A stretch of DNA of 64,000 bases, taken from assembly GCF_021654285.1 (NCBI RefSeq), contig NZ_JAKFZS010000015.1, positions 1 through 64,000 on the forward strand, in the 5' to 3' direction. This document shows, in pieces, positions 8,252 through 15,117 of the stretch (its first letter is position 1; each line of letters starts with the position of its first letter). The notes beneath the pieces are model-generated. The model did not search any database, was not told the origin of the DNA, and saw only the letters and a list, made by a program, of their open reading frames with translations. The translations under genes were made by a program, and so were the position numbers. The stretch is from Pseudoalteromonas luteoviolacea. Lineage in GTDB: Bacteria; Pseudomonadota; Gammaproteobacteria; Enterobacterales; Alteromonadaceae.

Positions 8252-8731
8252 TTATTTAATGATGGTTTCTGTTGAGCGTGTCGTCTTTTGCCATTTGACG
8301 TACGTTAAATTCAAAAGACTGGCCAGTGCAACCAAGAATAAGCAGCCGCTCAAAACCGGAAACAATAAAAAGTCGATGTGTGTATTGCCAGCCATGATGA
8401 TGACAAGCGGGGTAGCGCCTGCTGGAGGATGAACCACCTTGAACAGCTGCATTAAGGCAATTGCTAACCCAACACCAATGGCCATGGACAAAAGGCTTGA
8501 GCCAAATAAAAATAACATAAATAAGCCGATGGCAGCTGAAAGGCAATGCCCGCCGATGACATTTTTTGGCCTTGATAACGGGGAGTGAGGAACCGCAAAG
8601 AGTAATACACATGTGGCGCCATATGGGGCCATTAAGATCGGGTGATGCACCAACGAAGAGAGCATACCTAATCCACAAATTCCTAAAAAACCACCCACAA
8701 AACCTTTTATGATATCAGTTAATCTACTCAT
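8252..8731 (-). CDS. HPP-family integral membrane protein
   Basis: 159 residues with about four membrane helices and the family signature VVHPPAGATPLV, plus the PYGATCVLLF and PHSPLSRPKNVIGGH segments. HPP proteins are membrane proteins; some members have been linked to nitrite transport, but the function of this type is not settled. AAGGAG stands 6 bases before the ATG. The gene is transcribed divergently from a TetR regulator, and the 8766-8814 operators lie between them, so it is very likely that regulator's target. Confidence 0.85.
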   Translation of the reverse strand: MSRLTDIIKGFVGGFLGICGLGMLSSLVHHPILMAPYGATCVLLFAVPHSPLSRPKNVIGGHCLSAAIGLFMLFLFGSSLLSMAIGVGLAIALMQLFKVVHPPAGATPLVIIMAGNTHIDFLLFPVLSGCLFLVALASLLNLTYVKWQKTTRSTETIIK

Positions 8732-8765
8732 TTTATCTCCTTATATTAGCGCTGTAATTTTAAAT

Positions 8766-8814
8766 GTGTACAAGTCTGTACACCTATTGCTAAAAAGAGT
8801 ACAGATTTGTACAC
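8766..8814. promoter_or_regulatory. two TGTACA-type operators between HPP gene and tetR
   Basis: Site 1 (8766-8783) is GTGTACA-N4-TGTACAC, a perfect palindrome. Site 2 (8797-8814) is GAGTACA-N4-TGTACAC with one mismatch. Their centres are 31 bp apart, about three helical turns, so dimers would sit on the same face. They lie between divergent HPP and TetR genes, the standard arrangement for TetR control of a neighbour and itself. Confidence 0.75.
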
Positions 8815-8845
8815 TTCCAGACAAGTAATTTTTTTGGCAAAAAAC

Positions 8846-9385
8846 ATGGATATACAGCAGCATATTTTGGATGTGGCAGAAGACTTATTTAACCAGCATG
8901 GGTTTAACGTGGTTGGTGTTGACCTAATAAGAGATGAAGCCAAAGTGTCCAAAACCACCTTGTATCGCCGCTTTGGCGATAAGCTTGGTTTAGTGGAGGC
9001 AGTGTTGCATAGGCGGCATGTGCGCTTTGAGCAAATGCTAGATGAGGTTGTCAGTGCTCATGACTGTCCGAAGGATAAAATCTCAGCCATTCTCGATTGG
9101 CATTTTGATTGGTTTGGTTCGCCGCAGTTTAAGGGGTGTATGTTTATGCATGCCCAATCAGAATTTAAATGCACAAAGCAAAAACCAAGTGAAATTGCCG
9201 TCGATCATAAAGCATGGCTGTTGTCCTTGTTTATTCGTGCTCTGGGTGAAAATCAAGTTAATGCACAAAAACATGCCGAGATGCTACTGACTTTTTTTGA
9301 AGGCATGATAGTACGCGCTGAGTTCGGTTGTATTTTGCATGATAAAGCGTTTTACAGATCTGCCTGTTTGAAGTTACTACCATAG
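8846..9385 (+). CDS. TetR-family transcriptional regulator
   Basis: About 179 residues. The N-terminal TetR helix-turn-helix is clear (ILDVAEDLFNQHGFNVVGVDLIRDEAKVSKTTLYRRFGDKLGLVEAVL) and the C-terminal part is an all-helical ligand domain. A longer TTG-initiated frame from 8807 would start inside operator site 2, so ATG 8846 is preferred, though its Shine-Dalgarno is weak. The predicted role is repression of the divergent HPP gene and of itself. Inducer unknown. Confidence 0.85.
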   Translation: MDIQQHILDVAEDLFNQHGFNVVGVDLIRDEAKVSKTTLYRRFGDKLGLVEAVLHRRHVRFEQMLDEVVSAHDCPKDKISAILDWHFDWFGSPQFKGCMFMHAQSEFKCTKQKPSEIAVDHKAWLLSLFIRALGENQVNAQKHAEMLLTFFEGMIVRAEFGCILHDKAFYRSACLKLLP

Positions 9386-9399
9386 AAATAAATACATGT

Positions 9400-10239
9400 T
9401 TAGATAAATTGCTTTCTAAGCCAGTCAATAAAGATTTGCTGTTGTTGACTGTAGCGTACTTCTTGCGAGGACAAATAATATCCTAAATTTGAGGAGACAG
9501 GTTGGTGAGCCGAACACGTTAATACACCGTTTTGCTCAAGCATGCTGACTAAGCTGTGCGAGGCAAACACACAACCAGCGCCAGCAATGGCTTCTTGAAT
9601 GCAATAGAGTTCTTGGTCATAAGTGATAAGCTCATGCTGTTTATCATTCATCTGGTTTTGACTTAACCACACTGACCAGGGGGCTTCGGGAAGAGATTGA
9701 TTTTTCCACTTTGGCATAAAAACAGTACTTTGATTTATGCCGTCAAGGTTTGGATTGAGATACAAGTTAAATTGCTCAATTGAGAGGATTTGGTGCGTTT
9801 CAATGTGGCTAATATCACCAAACCGGATGGTAATTGCCTGATTATCATGAACCAGATGTTCGCCGGTGATCACCGAGACATCAATATCAGGGTTTAATTT
9901 CGCAAAATCTCTTAAGGCTGGGATAAGCATTTGGGCCGCAAAGGACGAGGTGGTGTGCACCACCACGCATTTACTTTGCTCTACGAGCTGATGAAGGGCT
10001 CGTTCTATGGTACTAAATCCAGAGCTAGTGGCTTTTGCCAAATCTGTCCCAGCTTTAGTCAGCGAGACTTCTCGTGTTTTTCTAATAAATAGTTCGATGC
10101 CCAAGCGCGTTTCAAGATTTTTAATATGATGAGACACATTGGTTGCCGTGAGGTTCAGCTCGTCGGCTGCGAGTTTAAAGCTATTGTGGCGCGCTGCAGC
10201 GTCAAAGACCTTAAGTGCTTGCATTGAAACGTTGGTCAT
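9400..10239 (-). CDS. LysR-family regulator (GcvA-like)
   Basis: 279 residues: N-terminal LysR winged helix-turn-helix (LKVFDAAARHNSFKLAADELNLTATNVSHHIKNLETRLGIELFIRKTREVSLTKAG is spread over residues 9-63) and a substrate-binding domain of the GcvA-like branch (ITIRFGD motif). The start ATG has AGGAAT upstream. It is divergent from the azoreductase-like gene at 10378, with a 138-bp AT-rich spacer, so that gene is the obvious candidate target. Confidence 0.85.
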   Translation of the reverse strand: MTNVSMQALKVFDAAARHNSFKLAADELNLTATNVSHHIKNLETRLGIELFIRKTREVSLTKAGTDLAKATSSGFSTIERALHQLVEQSKCVVVHTTSSFAAQMLIPALRDFAKLNPDIDVSVITGEHLVHDNQAITIRFGDISHIETHQILSIEQFNLYLNPNLDGINQSTVFMPKWKNQSLPEAPWSVWLSQNQMNDKQHELITYDQELYCIQEAIAGAGCVFASHSLVSMLEQNGVLTCSAHQPVSSNLGYYLSSQEVRYSQQQQIFIDWLRKQFI

Positions 10240-10377
10240 CGGTTATTCCTAAAACGAAAATCATTTTAATTATACATGAATAAAACTTATTTATAACTAG
10301 GTTCTTTTCATTTGTCATGATATGGCAAAAACAGCAAAATTGCAGTCATAGAACAGCAACAATAGGTATATAGCTCA

Positions 10378-11037
10378 ATGTATTCAATACTTCATATAGA
10401 CTCAAGTATCAGGAGGCGTGTTAATGATAACCCGAACCATGATTCAATCTCTAAACGCTTAGCCCATAGCTTTATCGATAGCTTAAAAGAAAACTCATCC
10501 ATAAAATCATATCAGTACCGCGACGTGGGAATGAATCCTCCACCTTTTACTGATCAGGATTGGTTAGGCGCTGTATTTACACCACAACAGCGCCGCAGTG
10601 AACAACAGCGCCAGAAGCTGGCAATATCAGATCAATTAATTCAAGAGGTAAAAGTGGCCGATATCATCGTTATTTCTTCCCCTATGTATAACTATGGTAT
10701 GCCTGCACAACTAAAAGCATGGTTTGATCAGATAGTCCGGATCCACGAAACATTTAGCTTTGACTTAAATCGAGGTGATTTTCCACTAGAGCCGATTTTG
10801 AGTGGGAAAAGCTTGGTTCTCATTACGTCATGTGGAGAGTTTGGCTTCGAAAAAGGGGGAGTAAGAGAGGCGATGAATCACTTAGCACCGCATATTAAAA
10901 CCTTGTCCAAGTACTTAGGCTGTGAGCAAGTATTTGAGATTGCCTCTGAGTATCAAGAGTTTGCTGACTTACGTCATCAAAACTCATTAGAGGCGGCGTT
11001 TGTTGAAACACGCTCACTAGCAAATAAGTTTGCATAA
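10378..11037 (+). CDS. FMN-dependent NADH-azoreductase / quinone reductase-like
   Basis: 219 residues with the flavodoxin-like fold of the AzoR/NQO1 superfamily: N-terminal LHIDSSIRR (FMN phosphate loop), ISSPMYNYGMPAQLKAWFDQIVR and ITSCGEFGF (isoalloxazine contacts). AzoR enzymes reduce azo dyes and quinones with NADH by two-electron transfer in the cytosol. The divergent LysR regulator probably controls it. A strong terminator follows the stop codon. Confidence 0.85.
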   Translation: MYSILHIDSSIRRRVNDNPNHDSISKRLAHSFIDSLKENSSIKSYQYRDVGMNPPPFTDQDWLGAVFTPQQRRSEQQRQKLAISDQLIQEVKVADIIVISSPMYNYGMPAQLKAWFDQIVRIHETFSFDLNRGDFPLEPILSGKSLVLITSCGEFGFEKGGVREAMNHLAPHIKTLSKYLGCEQVFEIASEYQEFADLRHQNSLEAAFVETRSLANKFA

Positions 11038-11046
11038 TCAATTTGT

Positions 11047-11072
11047 AACAGCAAAAAGCGATTTTTGCTGTT
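11047..11072 (+). terminator. terminator after the azoreductase gene
   Basis: AACAGCAAAAA / GCGA / TTTTTGCTGTT, a perfect 11-bp stem with an A/T-rich base and T-rich downstream flank. Confidence 0.75.
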
Positions 11073-11136
11073 TATTCTCGTTCTGACTGTCTTTATTATT
11101 GGTGCATATCCATTAATTTGCCAAAAGGAGTATGGT

Positions 11137-11616
11137 TTGGCTGATAATTCTCAAGACCTTTCAGTTGCTCAAATATGTAAACGTTATTTTGATGAGCAAG
11201 GCTTACCAGAGCGGAAACTCGAAAGCTGGCACTTTTGTGATAACGAAGTGGATGCAAATGCATGCCTCGCTTTGGTGCTTATGGGAGAGAAAAAGGCCAC
11301 GTCACCGTCTTTATGGTGGTATGAAGCAAATGATGAAGCATTGCCACAAGCTGGCGATTTAAATGTAGTGACAAACTACCAAGGTGAAGCTCAATGCATT
11401 ATAAAAACAACCAAAGTGTCTATTACACCATTTAATCAGATCAGTGAAGCTTATGCGCAAATAGAAGGAGAGGGCGATAAGTCACTTGCTTATTGGAAGC
11501 GAGTGCACTGGGCATATTATCATCGGGAATTAGCGGGGACTGCATTTGTGCCTAAGCCTGAGATGCCTATTGTTTGTGAAGAATTTGAAGTGGTTTTTGC
11601 ATTGGAGAAGCGATGA
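11137..11616 (+). CDS. ASCH-domain protein
   Basis: 159 residues with an ASCH domain (PUA-like fold): KLESWHFCDNEVDANACLALVLMGEKKATSPSLWW, then QCIIKTTKVSITPFNQISEAYAQIEGEGDKSLAYWKRVHW, the typical family core. ASCH proteins are proposed to bind RNA, and some hydrolyse N4-acetylcytidine. The start is taken as TTG 11137 because AAGGAG ends 6 bases before it; the longer frame from 11065 would begin inside the preceding terminator stem and add a spurious hydrophobic leader. Its stop overlaps the start of the HAD gene (ATGA), so the two are translationally coupled. Confidence 0.8.
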   Translation: MADNSQDLSVAQICKRYFDEQGLPERKLESWHFCDNEVDANACLALVLMGEKKATSPSLWWYEANDEALPQAGDLNVVTNYQGEAQCIIKTTKVSITPFNQISEAYAQIEGEGDKSLAYWKRVHWAYYHRELAGTAFVPKPEMPIVCEEFEVVFALEKR

Positions 11617-12266
11617 TTGAAGCGGTGATTTTTGACATGGATGGCACCTTAATTGATTCCGAGCCCATGTGGCAACAAGCTGAAAAGCAGGTATTTACAA
11701 GTTTAGGTGTGGATGTGACAGATGATTTGGCAGCCAATACTGCGTCAATGACAACCATTGGAGCTGCTGAGTTTTGGTATCAGCAATCACCATGGCATGG
11801 ACCCTCCATTTCACAAGCCGCTGATAACGTCGTCTCTTGTGTAGCGGAACTTATTTTACAAAAAGGCAAGGCGTTATCCGGTGTGCAAGAGGCTCTGGCA
11901 TTCTTGAGTGAAAAACAGATTAAGATCGGCCTTGCGACTAATGCGCCAGAGAGGTTAATTCCTGTGGTATTAAATGTCCTCAACATTGCACATTATTTTT
12001 CCGTTTGCTGCTCCTCAGAGGACGAGCTGTCAGGTAAGCCTAGCCCAGATGTCTACTTAAGTGCTGCAGCAAGGCTCAACGTCGTCCCTGAGAAGTGCTT
12101 AGCTGTGGAGGATTCTGTCACAGGGTTGCTTGCTGCAAAGGCTGCAAATATGCGCACATTAGCGGTGCCTTCAAGCGCTCAATTTAACTGTGAACAGTTT
12201 GCACAAGCAGATTTCAAATTGGCTAGTTTAGCAGGGCTCACATCACGACATTTGATTGGATCTTGA
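11613..12266 (+). CDS. HAD-superfamily sugar phosphatase (HxpB/YniC-like)
   Basis: 217 residues. Motif I DMDGTLIDSEP contains the nucleophile and acid Asp (D9, D11), motif II is ATNAP, the lysine is in SGKPSPDVYL and motif III is AVEDSVTGLLAAKAA. The cap is the C1 type seen in beta-phosphoglucomutase-like phosphatases such as 2-deoxyglucose-6-phosphatase. It is predicted to dephosphorylate small sugar phosphates. It overlaps the ASCH gene by 4 bases. Confidence 0.85.
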   Translation: MIEAVIFDMDGTLIDSEPMWQQAEKQVFTSLGVDVTDDLAANTASMTTIGAAEFWYQQSPWHGPSISQAADNVVSCVAELILQKGKALSGVQEALAFLSEKQIKIGLATNAPERLIPVVLNVLNIAHYFSVCCSSEDELSGKPSPDVYLSAAARLNVVPEKCLAVEDSVTGLLAAKAANMRTLAVPSSAQFNCEQFAQADFKLASLAGLTSRHLIGS

Positions 12267-12389
12267 TAAAGCAGGCTGAACAAAATGCGTTCAAACACAA
12301 TTAAATAGGGTGTCTGACTTTGCAATTATTGCGAGCTGTTACTAGCATCAATTTGTGGTATGCACAAAATGACAACAGTAAGGAAGGCC

Positions 12390-12749
12390 ATGAAGATTTT
12401 GATCGTAGATGATACCTACTTTATGAGAGAGCTTATCAGTGAGAGCCTGCAAGAACGAGGATTTAAAGAGCTAACACAGGCATCTAATGGTGAAGAGGCA
12501 CTCAAAGCCATGTCGGCTAAGTGTTATGATTTAATTGTAACTGACTGGAATATGCCAAAAATCAATGGCTTGGAGCTCATCAAAAGAATGAAGAAAAATC
12601 CGGCCTGTCGTCATACGAAAGTGATCATGCTCACTGGTGATACCACGCCAGAAAAAATACTTGAGATGAAAGAGTTAGGTGTAAACGGTTATATATCAAA
12701 GCCATTTACACCCGAATTACTCACGGATCTGGTGCTTAAACTGGCATAG
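12390..12749 (+). CDS. CheY-like single-domain response regulator
   Basis: 119 residues consisting only of a receiver domain: D7/D8 acidic pair, phospho-acceptor D52 (VTDWNMPKINGLEL), T in MLTGD and K in YISKPF. The ATG at 12390 is preceded by AAGGAAGG; the upstream ATG at 12360 adds ten residues without a ribosome site. Such proteins act by protein-protein contact, for example at the flagellar motor or in phosphorelays. There is no chemotaxis cluster here, so its partner is unknown. Confidence 0.85.
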   Translation: MKILIVDDTYFMRELISESLQERGFKELTQASNGEEALKAMSAKCYDLIVTDWNMPKINGLELIKRMKKNPACRHTKVIMLTGDTTPEKILEMKELGVNGYISKPFTPELLTDLVLKLA

Positions 12750-12866
12750 CAAAGTGATTTAAACTGGTTTTAACCAGCCCACAAACCTTCTTCAAGCACT
12801 TGAAAAAAATCCAAAAGGCGGAGACTATAAGCGCAGTTTATCCACTAACCTGAAATGGAAATTAAA

Positions 12867-13256
12867 ATGACTAAAGTTTTGCATACAGAATCTGCGCCTG
12901 CGGCAATTGGGCCATATGTTCAAGGGGTTGACTTAGGAAACATGGTGATGACTTCTGGTCAGATACCAGTAAACCCAGCGACAGGTGAAGTACCTGAAGC
13001 CATTGCTGATCAAGCAAGACAATCACTTGAGAATGTTAAAGCCGTGGTTGAGTCTTCGGGCTTGAGTGTTGCAGATATTGTAAAGCTTACTGTATTCGTT
13101 AAAGATCTAAATGACTTTGGTACAGTTAACGAGGTGTACGGTAACTTCTTCGATGAGCATCAAGTTGCTAACTACCCAGCGCGTTCGTGTGTTGAGGTTG
13201 CGCGCTTACCAAAAGATGTAAACATCGAAATTGAAGCGATTGCAGTACGTAAATAG
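12867..13256 (+). CDS. ridA: RidA: 2-iminobutanoate/2-iminopropanoate deaminase
   Basis: 129 residues, the family's usual length. SAPAAIGPYVQGVDLGNMV, TSGQIPVNPATGEVP, QARQSLENVKAVVE, VKLTVFVKDLNDF and CVEVARLPKDVNIEIEAIAV match the Escherichia coli protein almost throughout. RidA hydrolyses reactive enamine/imine intermediates made by PLP enzymes such as threonine dehydratase, protecting isoleucine synthesis. The second ATG (12867) is chosen because it aligns with the E. coli start and has TGGAA upstream. A hairpin follows. The nearby isoleucine-codon attenuator (13801-13951) makes the location interesting. Confidence 0.92.
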   Translation: MTKVLHTESAPAAIGPYVQGVDLGNMVMTSGQIPVNPATGEVPEAIADQARQSLENVKAVVESSGLSVADIVKLTVFVKDLNDFGTVNEVYGNFFDEHQVANYPARSCVEVARLPKDVNIEIEAIAVRK

Positions 13257-13270
13257 TGCTGATGCAATGG

Positions 13271-13297
13271 TTAAGAGGGGCTTAGGCTCCTCTTTAA
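13271..13297 (+). terminator. hairpin after ridA
   Basis: An imperfect stem, TTAAGAGGGGC with GCTCCTCTTTAA, lies just after the ridA stop codon; the T-tract is poor. Confidence 0.5.
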
Positions 13298-13349
13298 GCT
13301 GTAGCGCTCTCTTAATTTACGTACGAATAAAAAATCAGTAGCACAAATC

Positions 13350-13787
13350 ATGCTTAAACTCATACCCTCCCTCGCAGAACATATTGATGCCTTCATTGAG
13401 ATGGAGCGACGCAGTGATACCACGCAATTCATCATTCCTTATACGAAAGCGCAACATAAAACTGAAATGCGCAAGCAGGATATCAATTACCTATCAATAT
13501 TATCGCATGATGCTCTATCCGGATTTTTCATCTTAGCGCGACAAGCCAATAGAGAAGTTGAATTCAGGAGAATTGTTGTCGATAGCAATTTTCGTGGAAT
13601 TGGGCAGCAAGCGATTGTACAAATGGAACAGTACTGCATGGCGCATTTTGATACTCAAAGGATCTGGCTGGACGTGTTTGAGTCAAACCAGCGCGGGTTA
13701 CATATCTATAATAAATTGGGTTATAAACAGTTTAAAACTTCGCTGCATCAAGGAAAGCCTCTAATTTTGATGGAAAAGTACCTGTAG
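13350..13787 (+). CDS. GNAT-family N-acetyltransferase
   Basis: 145 residues with the GNAT fold: beta strand VEFRRIVVD, the acetyl-CoA loop DSNFRGIGQQAIVQMEQY (the usual RGxGxG is RGIGQQ here), and the C-terminal RIWLDVFESNQRGLHIYNKLGYKQF. It acetylates an unidentified small molecule or protein N-terminus. The gene is immediately followed by the promoter and attenuator of the P-loop kinase. Confidence 0.8.
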   Translation: MLKLIPSLAEHIDAFIEMERRSDTTQFIIPYTKAQHKTEMRKQDINYLSILSHDALSGFFILARQANREVEFRRIVVDSNFRGIGQQAIVQMEQYCMAHFDTQRIWLDVFESNQRGLHIYNKLGYKQFKTSLHQGKPLILMEKYL

Positions 13788-13800
13788 ATAAAAAACAGTT

Positions 13801-13829
13801 TTGACAAAAAATACAGGTACAGATATGCT
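13801..13829 (+). promoter_or_regulatory. consensus sigma-70 promoter
   Basis: TTGACA (13801-13806), exactly 17 bases, then TATGCT (13824-13829). This is close to the ideal sigma-70 pattern and places the transcription start near 13836, at or next to the leader-peptide ATG. Confidence 0.75.
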
Positions 13830-13835
13830 GATAAA

Positions 13836-13889
13836 ATGCACAAAATAATTAATCAGAATATTCGACACATTATTATCATCATTCCATAG
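13836..13889 (+). CDS. isoleucine-rich attenuator leader peptide (17 aa)
   Basis: A 17-codon frame encodes MHKIINQNIRHIIIIIP. Eight codons are Ile (five consecutive: ATT ATT ATC ATC ATT), then Pro and TAG. The stop codon lies in the loop of a 10-bp hairpin, as in classical biosynthetic leader peptides, and the layout recalls HisL and PheL, which also end a control-codon run just before stop. There is no obvious Shine-Dalgarno and the ATG falls about at the predicted transcription start, so translation would have to be leaderless or use an unrecognised site. Confidence 0.6.
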   Translation: MHKIINQNIRHIIIIIP

Positions 13890-13950
13890 GAATGGTGGGA
13901 TTTGATGTGCAAAGACTTTATCAAACCCGCCCAATACGGCGGGTTTTTTT
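13876..13950 (+). promoter_or_regulatory. transcription attenuator (mutually exclusive hairpins)
   Basis: Segment 1:2 pairs 13876-13885 with 13889-13898 (10 bp, two G-U) around a loop that holds part of the leader stop codon. Segment 2:3 pairs 13894-13906 with 13920-13931 (12 bp with one bulged A and one G-U), an antiterminator. Segment 3:4 pairs 13924-13931 with 13938-13945 (8 G/C-rich bp) followed by seven Ts, an intrinsic terminator. Pairs 2:3 and 3:4 cannot coexist. A ribosome stalled on the Ile run would free segment 2 and favour read-through into the P-loop kinase gene. Confidence 0.65.
13924..13950 (+). terminator. intrinsic terminator of the attenuator
   Basis: AACCCGCC / CAATAC / GGCGGGTT with a run of seven Ts ending at 13950. 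It lies upstream of, not after, the P-loop kinase gene. Confidence 0.85.
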
Positions 13951-13986
13951 ATGCGGTATTGGGAGACAAATCATTAAGGAAAATAA

Positions 13987-14502
13987 ATGAAAAAAGTCGC
14001 CGTATTTGGCAAGCCTGGTAGTGGCAAATCGACATTTAGTAAATATTTAGCAAAACAGGTAGGCTTACCTCTGCATCAATTAGATATCATGGTGTTTAAT
14101 CAAGATGGCAGCCAAGTCTCACGAACGCAGTTTGATGACAACCACGACAAAATTTTACAGCAATCTAGCTGGATTTTAGAAGGGCTGGGTCCGTTGGGCT
14201 CTTTCAAGCAACGCCTAGCTCACGCTGATACACTTATTTATATCGACTTACCCTATTGGTTGAGCTATTGGCTTGTGACAAAACGCGCAATTAAGGGATT
14301 AATTAAAACCCCAGAAGGGTGGCCACAAGGGTGTTCGATTATACAGGGCACACGTCAGTCATATCATTACTTAAAACTATCTCGACAGTTTTGGAATGAT
14401 GAGTTTGAGCAAAACTTGAAAAACATCGCCAATGACAAACAACTCTATATTGTGCGCTCATTGAGCGAGCTTAAGTCGTTACAACGTCAGTTAGTCAGCT
14501 AA
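13987..14502 (+). CDS. P-loop nucleotide kinase-like protein (adenylate kinase / topology-modulation type)
   Basis: 171 residues. Walker A FGKPGSGKST occupies residues 7-16, followed by LPLHQLDIMVFNQDGSQVS (LD of the substrate-binding region), WILEGLGPLGSFKQRLAHADTLIYIDLPYW (Walker-B-like) and a basic lid segment (TKRAIKGLIKTPEGWP). It resembles the small adenylate-kinase-related proteins often annotated as DNA topology modulation protein; the true substrate is unknown. AAGGA lies 6 bases before the ATG. Its transcription appears to pass through the upstream attenuator, so it may be controlled by charged tRNA-Ile. Confidence 0.75.
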   Translation: MKKVAVFGKPGSGKSTFSKYLAKQVGLPLHQLDIMVFNQDGSQVSRTQFDDNHDKILQQSSWILEGLGPLGSFKQRLAHADTLIYIDLPYWLSYWLVTKRAIKGLIKTPEGWPQGCSIIQGTRQSYHYLKLSRQFWNDEFEQNLKNIANDKQLYIVRSLSELKSLQRQLVS

Positions 14503-14511
14503 CTTCTAAAT

Positions 14512-14540
14512 AAATGAGCAATTGCCATTGCTCATTTTTA
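14512..14540. terminator. bidirectional terminator
   Basis: AAATGAGCAAT / TGCC / ATTGCTCATTT, a perfect 11-bp stem flanked by A- and T-rich sequence, between the convergent P-loop kinase and thioesterase genes. Confidence 0.85.
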
Positions 14541-15023
14541 CTATTCATCTTGGTCGAATGTGGCTTGCAATAAGGATTCTGTTTGAATCGCAATATCTTT
14601 CATTTTGATGGCATATTGTTCTAGTGCTTTTTGCTCTGGTGTTTGAGCAACAAACTTTGAAACTGGGATGGGGTAACCTGCTTGATCCATCGCGATAAAG
14701 CTAATGATGCAGTGGTTGGTTTCGACCATGTGTTGCTTTTGCGGATCGCCGCATCGAACTTGAATAAAAATTTGCATACTGGTTTTGCCGGTATGCGCAA
14801 TTTTTGCAGACACCTCAACAATCTGACCAACGAGAATAGGCCTGTGAAAGCGAACGCCGGCCACGGATACGGTCACGCAGTATGCACCGCTCCAGCCAGC
14901 AGCACAGGCATAACCAGCTTGATCTATCCACTTCATAACAACACCACCGTGTACTTTCCCACCAAAGTTGACATCGGTTGGTTCAGCTAAAAATCTGAAA
15001 ATCACTTCTGATTGGTTGGCCAT
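14541..15023 (-). CDS. acyl-CoA thioesterase (hot-dog fold, YciA/BACH-like)
   Basis: 160 residues. The hot-dog fold motif DVNFGGKVHGGVVMKWIDQAGYACAAGWSG carries the conserved Asn and Asp-containing helix, followed by GVRFHRPILVGQIVEVSAKIAHTGKTSMQIFIQV, typical of acyl-CoA hydrolases. It should hydrolyse acyl-CoA in the cytosol. ATG 15023 has GAGGT 6 bases upstream; the longer frame to 15089 would start inside the upstream terminator. It lies just downstream of ETF-QO, which fits a fatty-acid or branched-chain degradation context. Confidence 0.85.
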   Translation of the reverse strand: MANQSEVIFRFLAEPTDVNFGGKVHGGVVMKWIDQAGYACAAGWSGAYCVTVSVAGVRFHRPILVGQIVEVSAKIAHTGKTSMQIFIQVRCGDPQKQHMVETNHCIISFIAMDQAGYPIPVSKFVAQTPEQKALEQYAIKMKDIAIQTESLLQATFDQDE

Positions 15024-15061
15024 GTCTACCTCATCATTTTTTGAGTCTGAGGTAAGTATAG

Positions 15062-15085
15062 AAAAAAAGGGGCATTTCGCCCCTT
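15062..15085 (-). terminator. terminator after etfQO
   Basis: On the minus strand AAGGGGC / GAAAT / GCCCCTT is followed by a T run (15062-15068), 33 bases past the ETF-QO stop codon. Confidence 0.85.
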
Positions 15086-15117
15086 GCAATTTAGGATATG
15101 TAAATAATTGGTTGGTT

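Noticed and set aside
11065-11136. N-terminal hydrophobic extension of the ASCH protein
   Set aside because: It starts within the terminator of the preceding gene, and a better Shine-Dalgarno lies before the TTG at 11137.
13801-13951. Attribution of the attenuator to an ilv operon
   Set aside because: No ilv gene follows within the window; the only downstream gene is the P-loop kinase.
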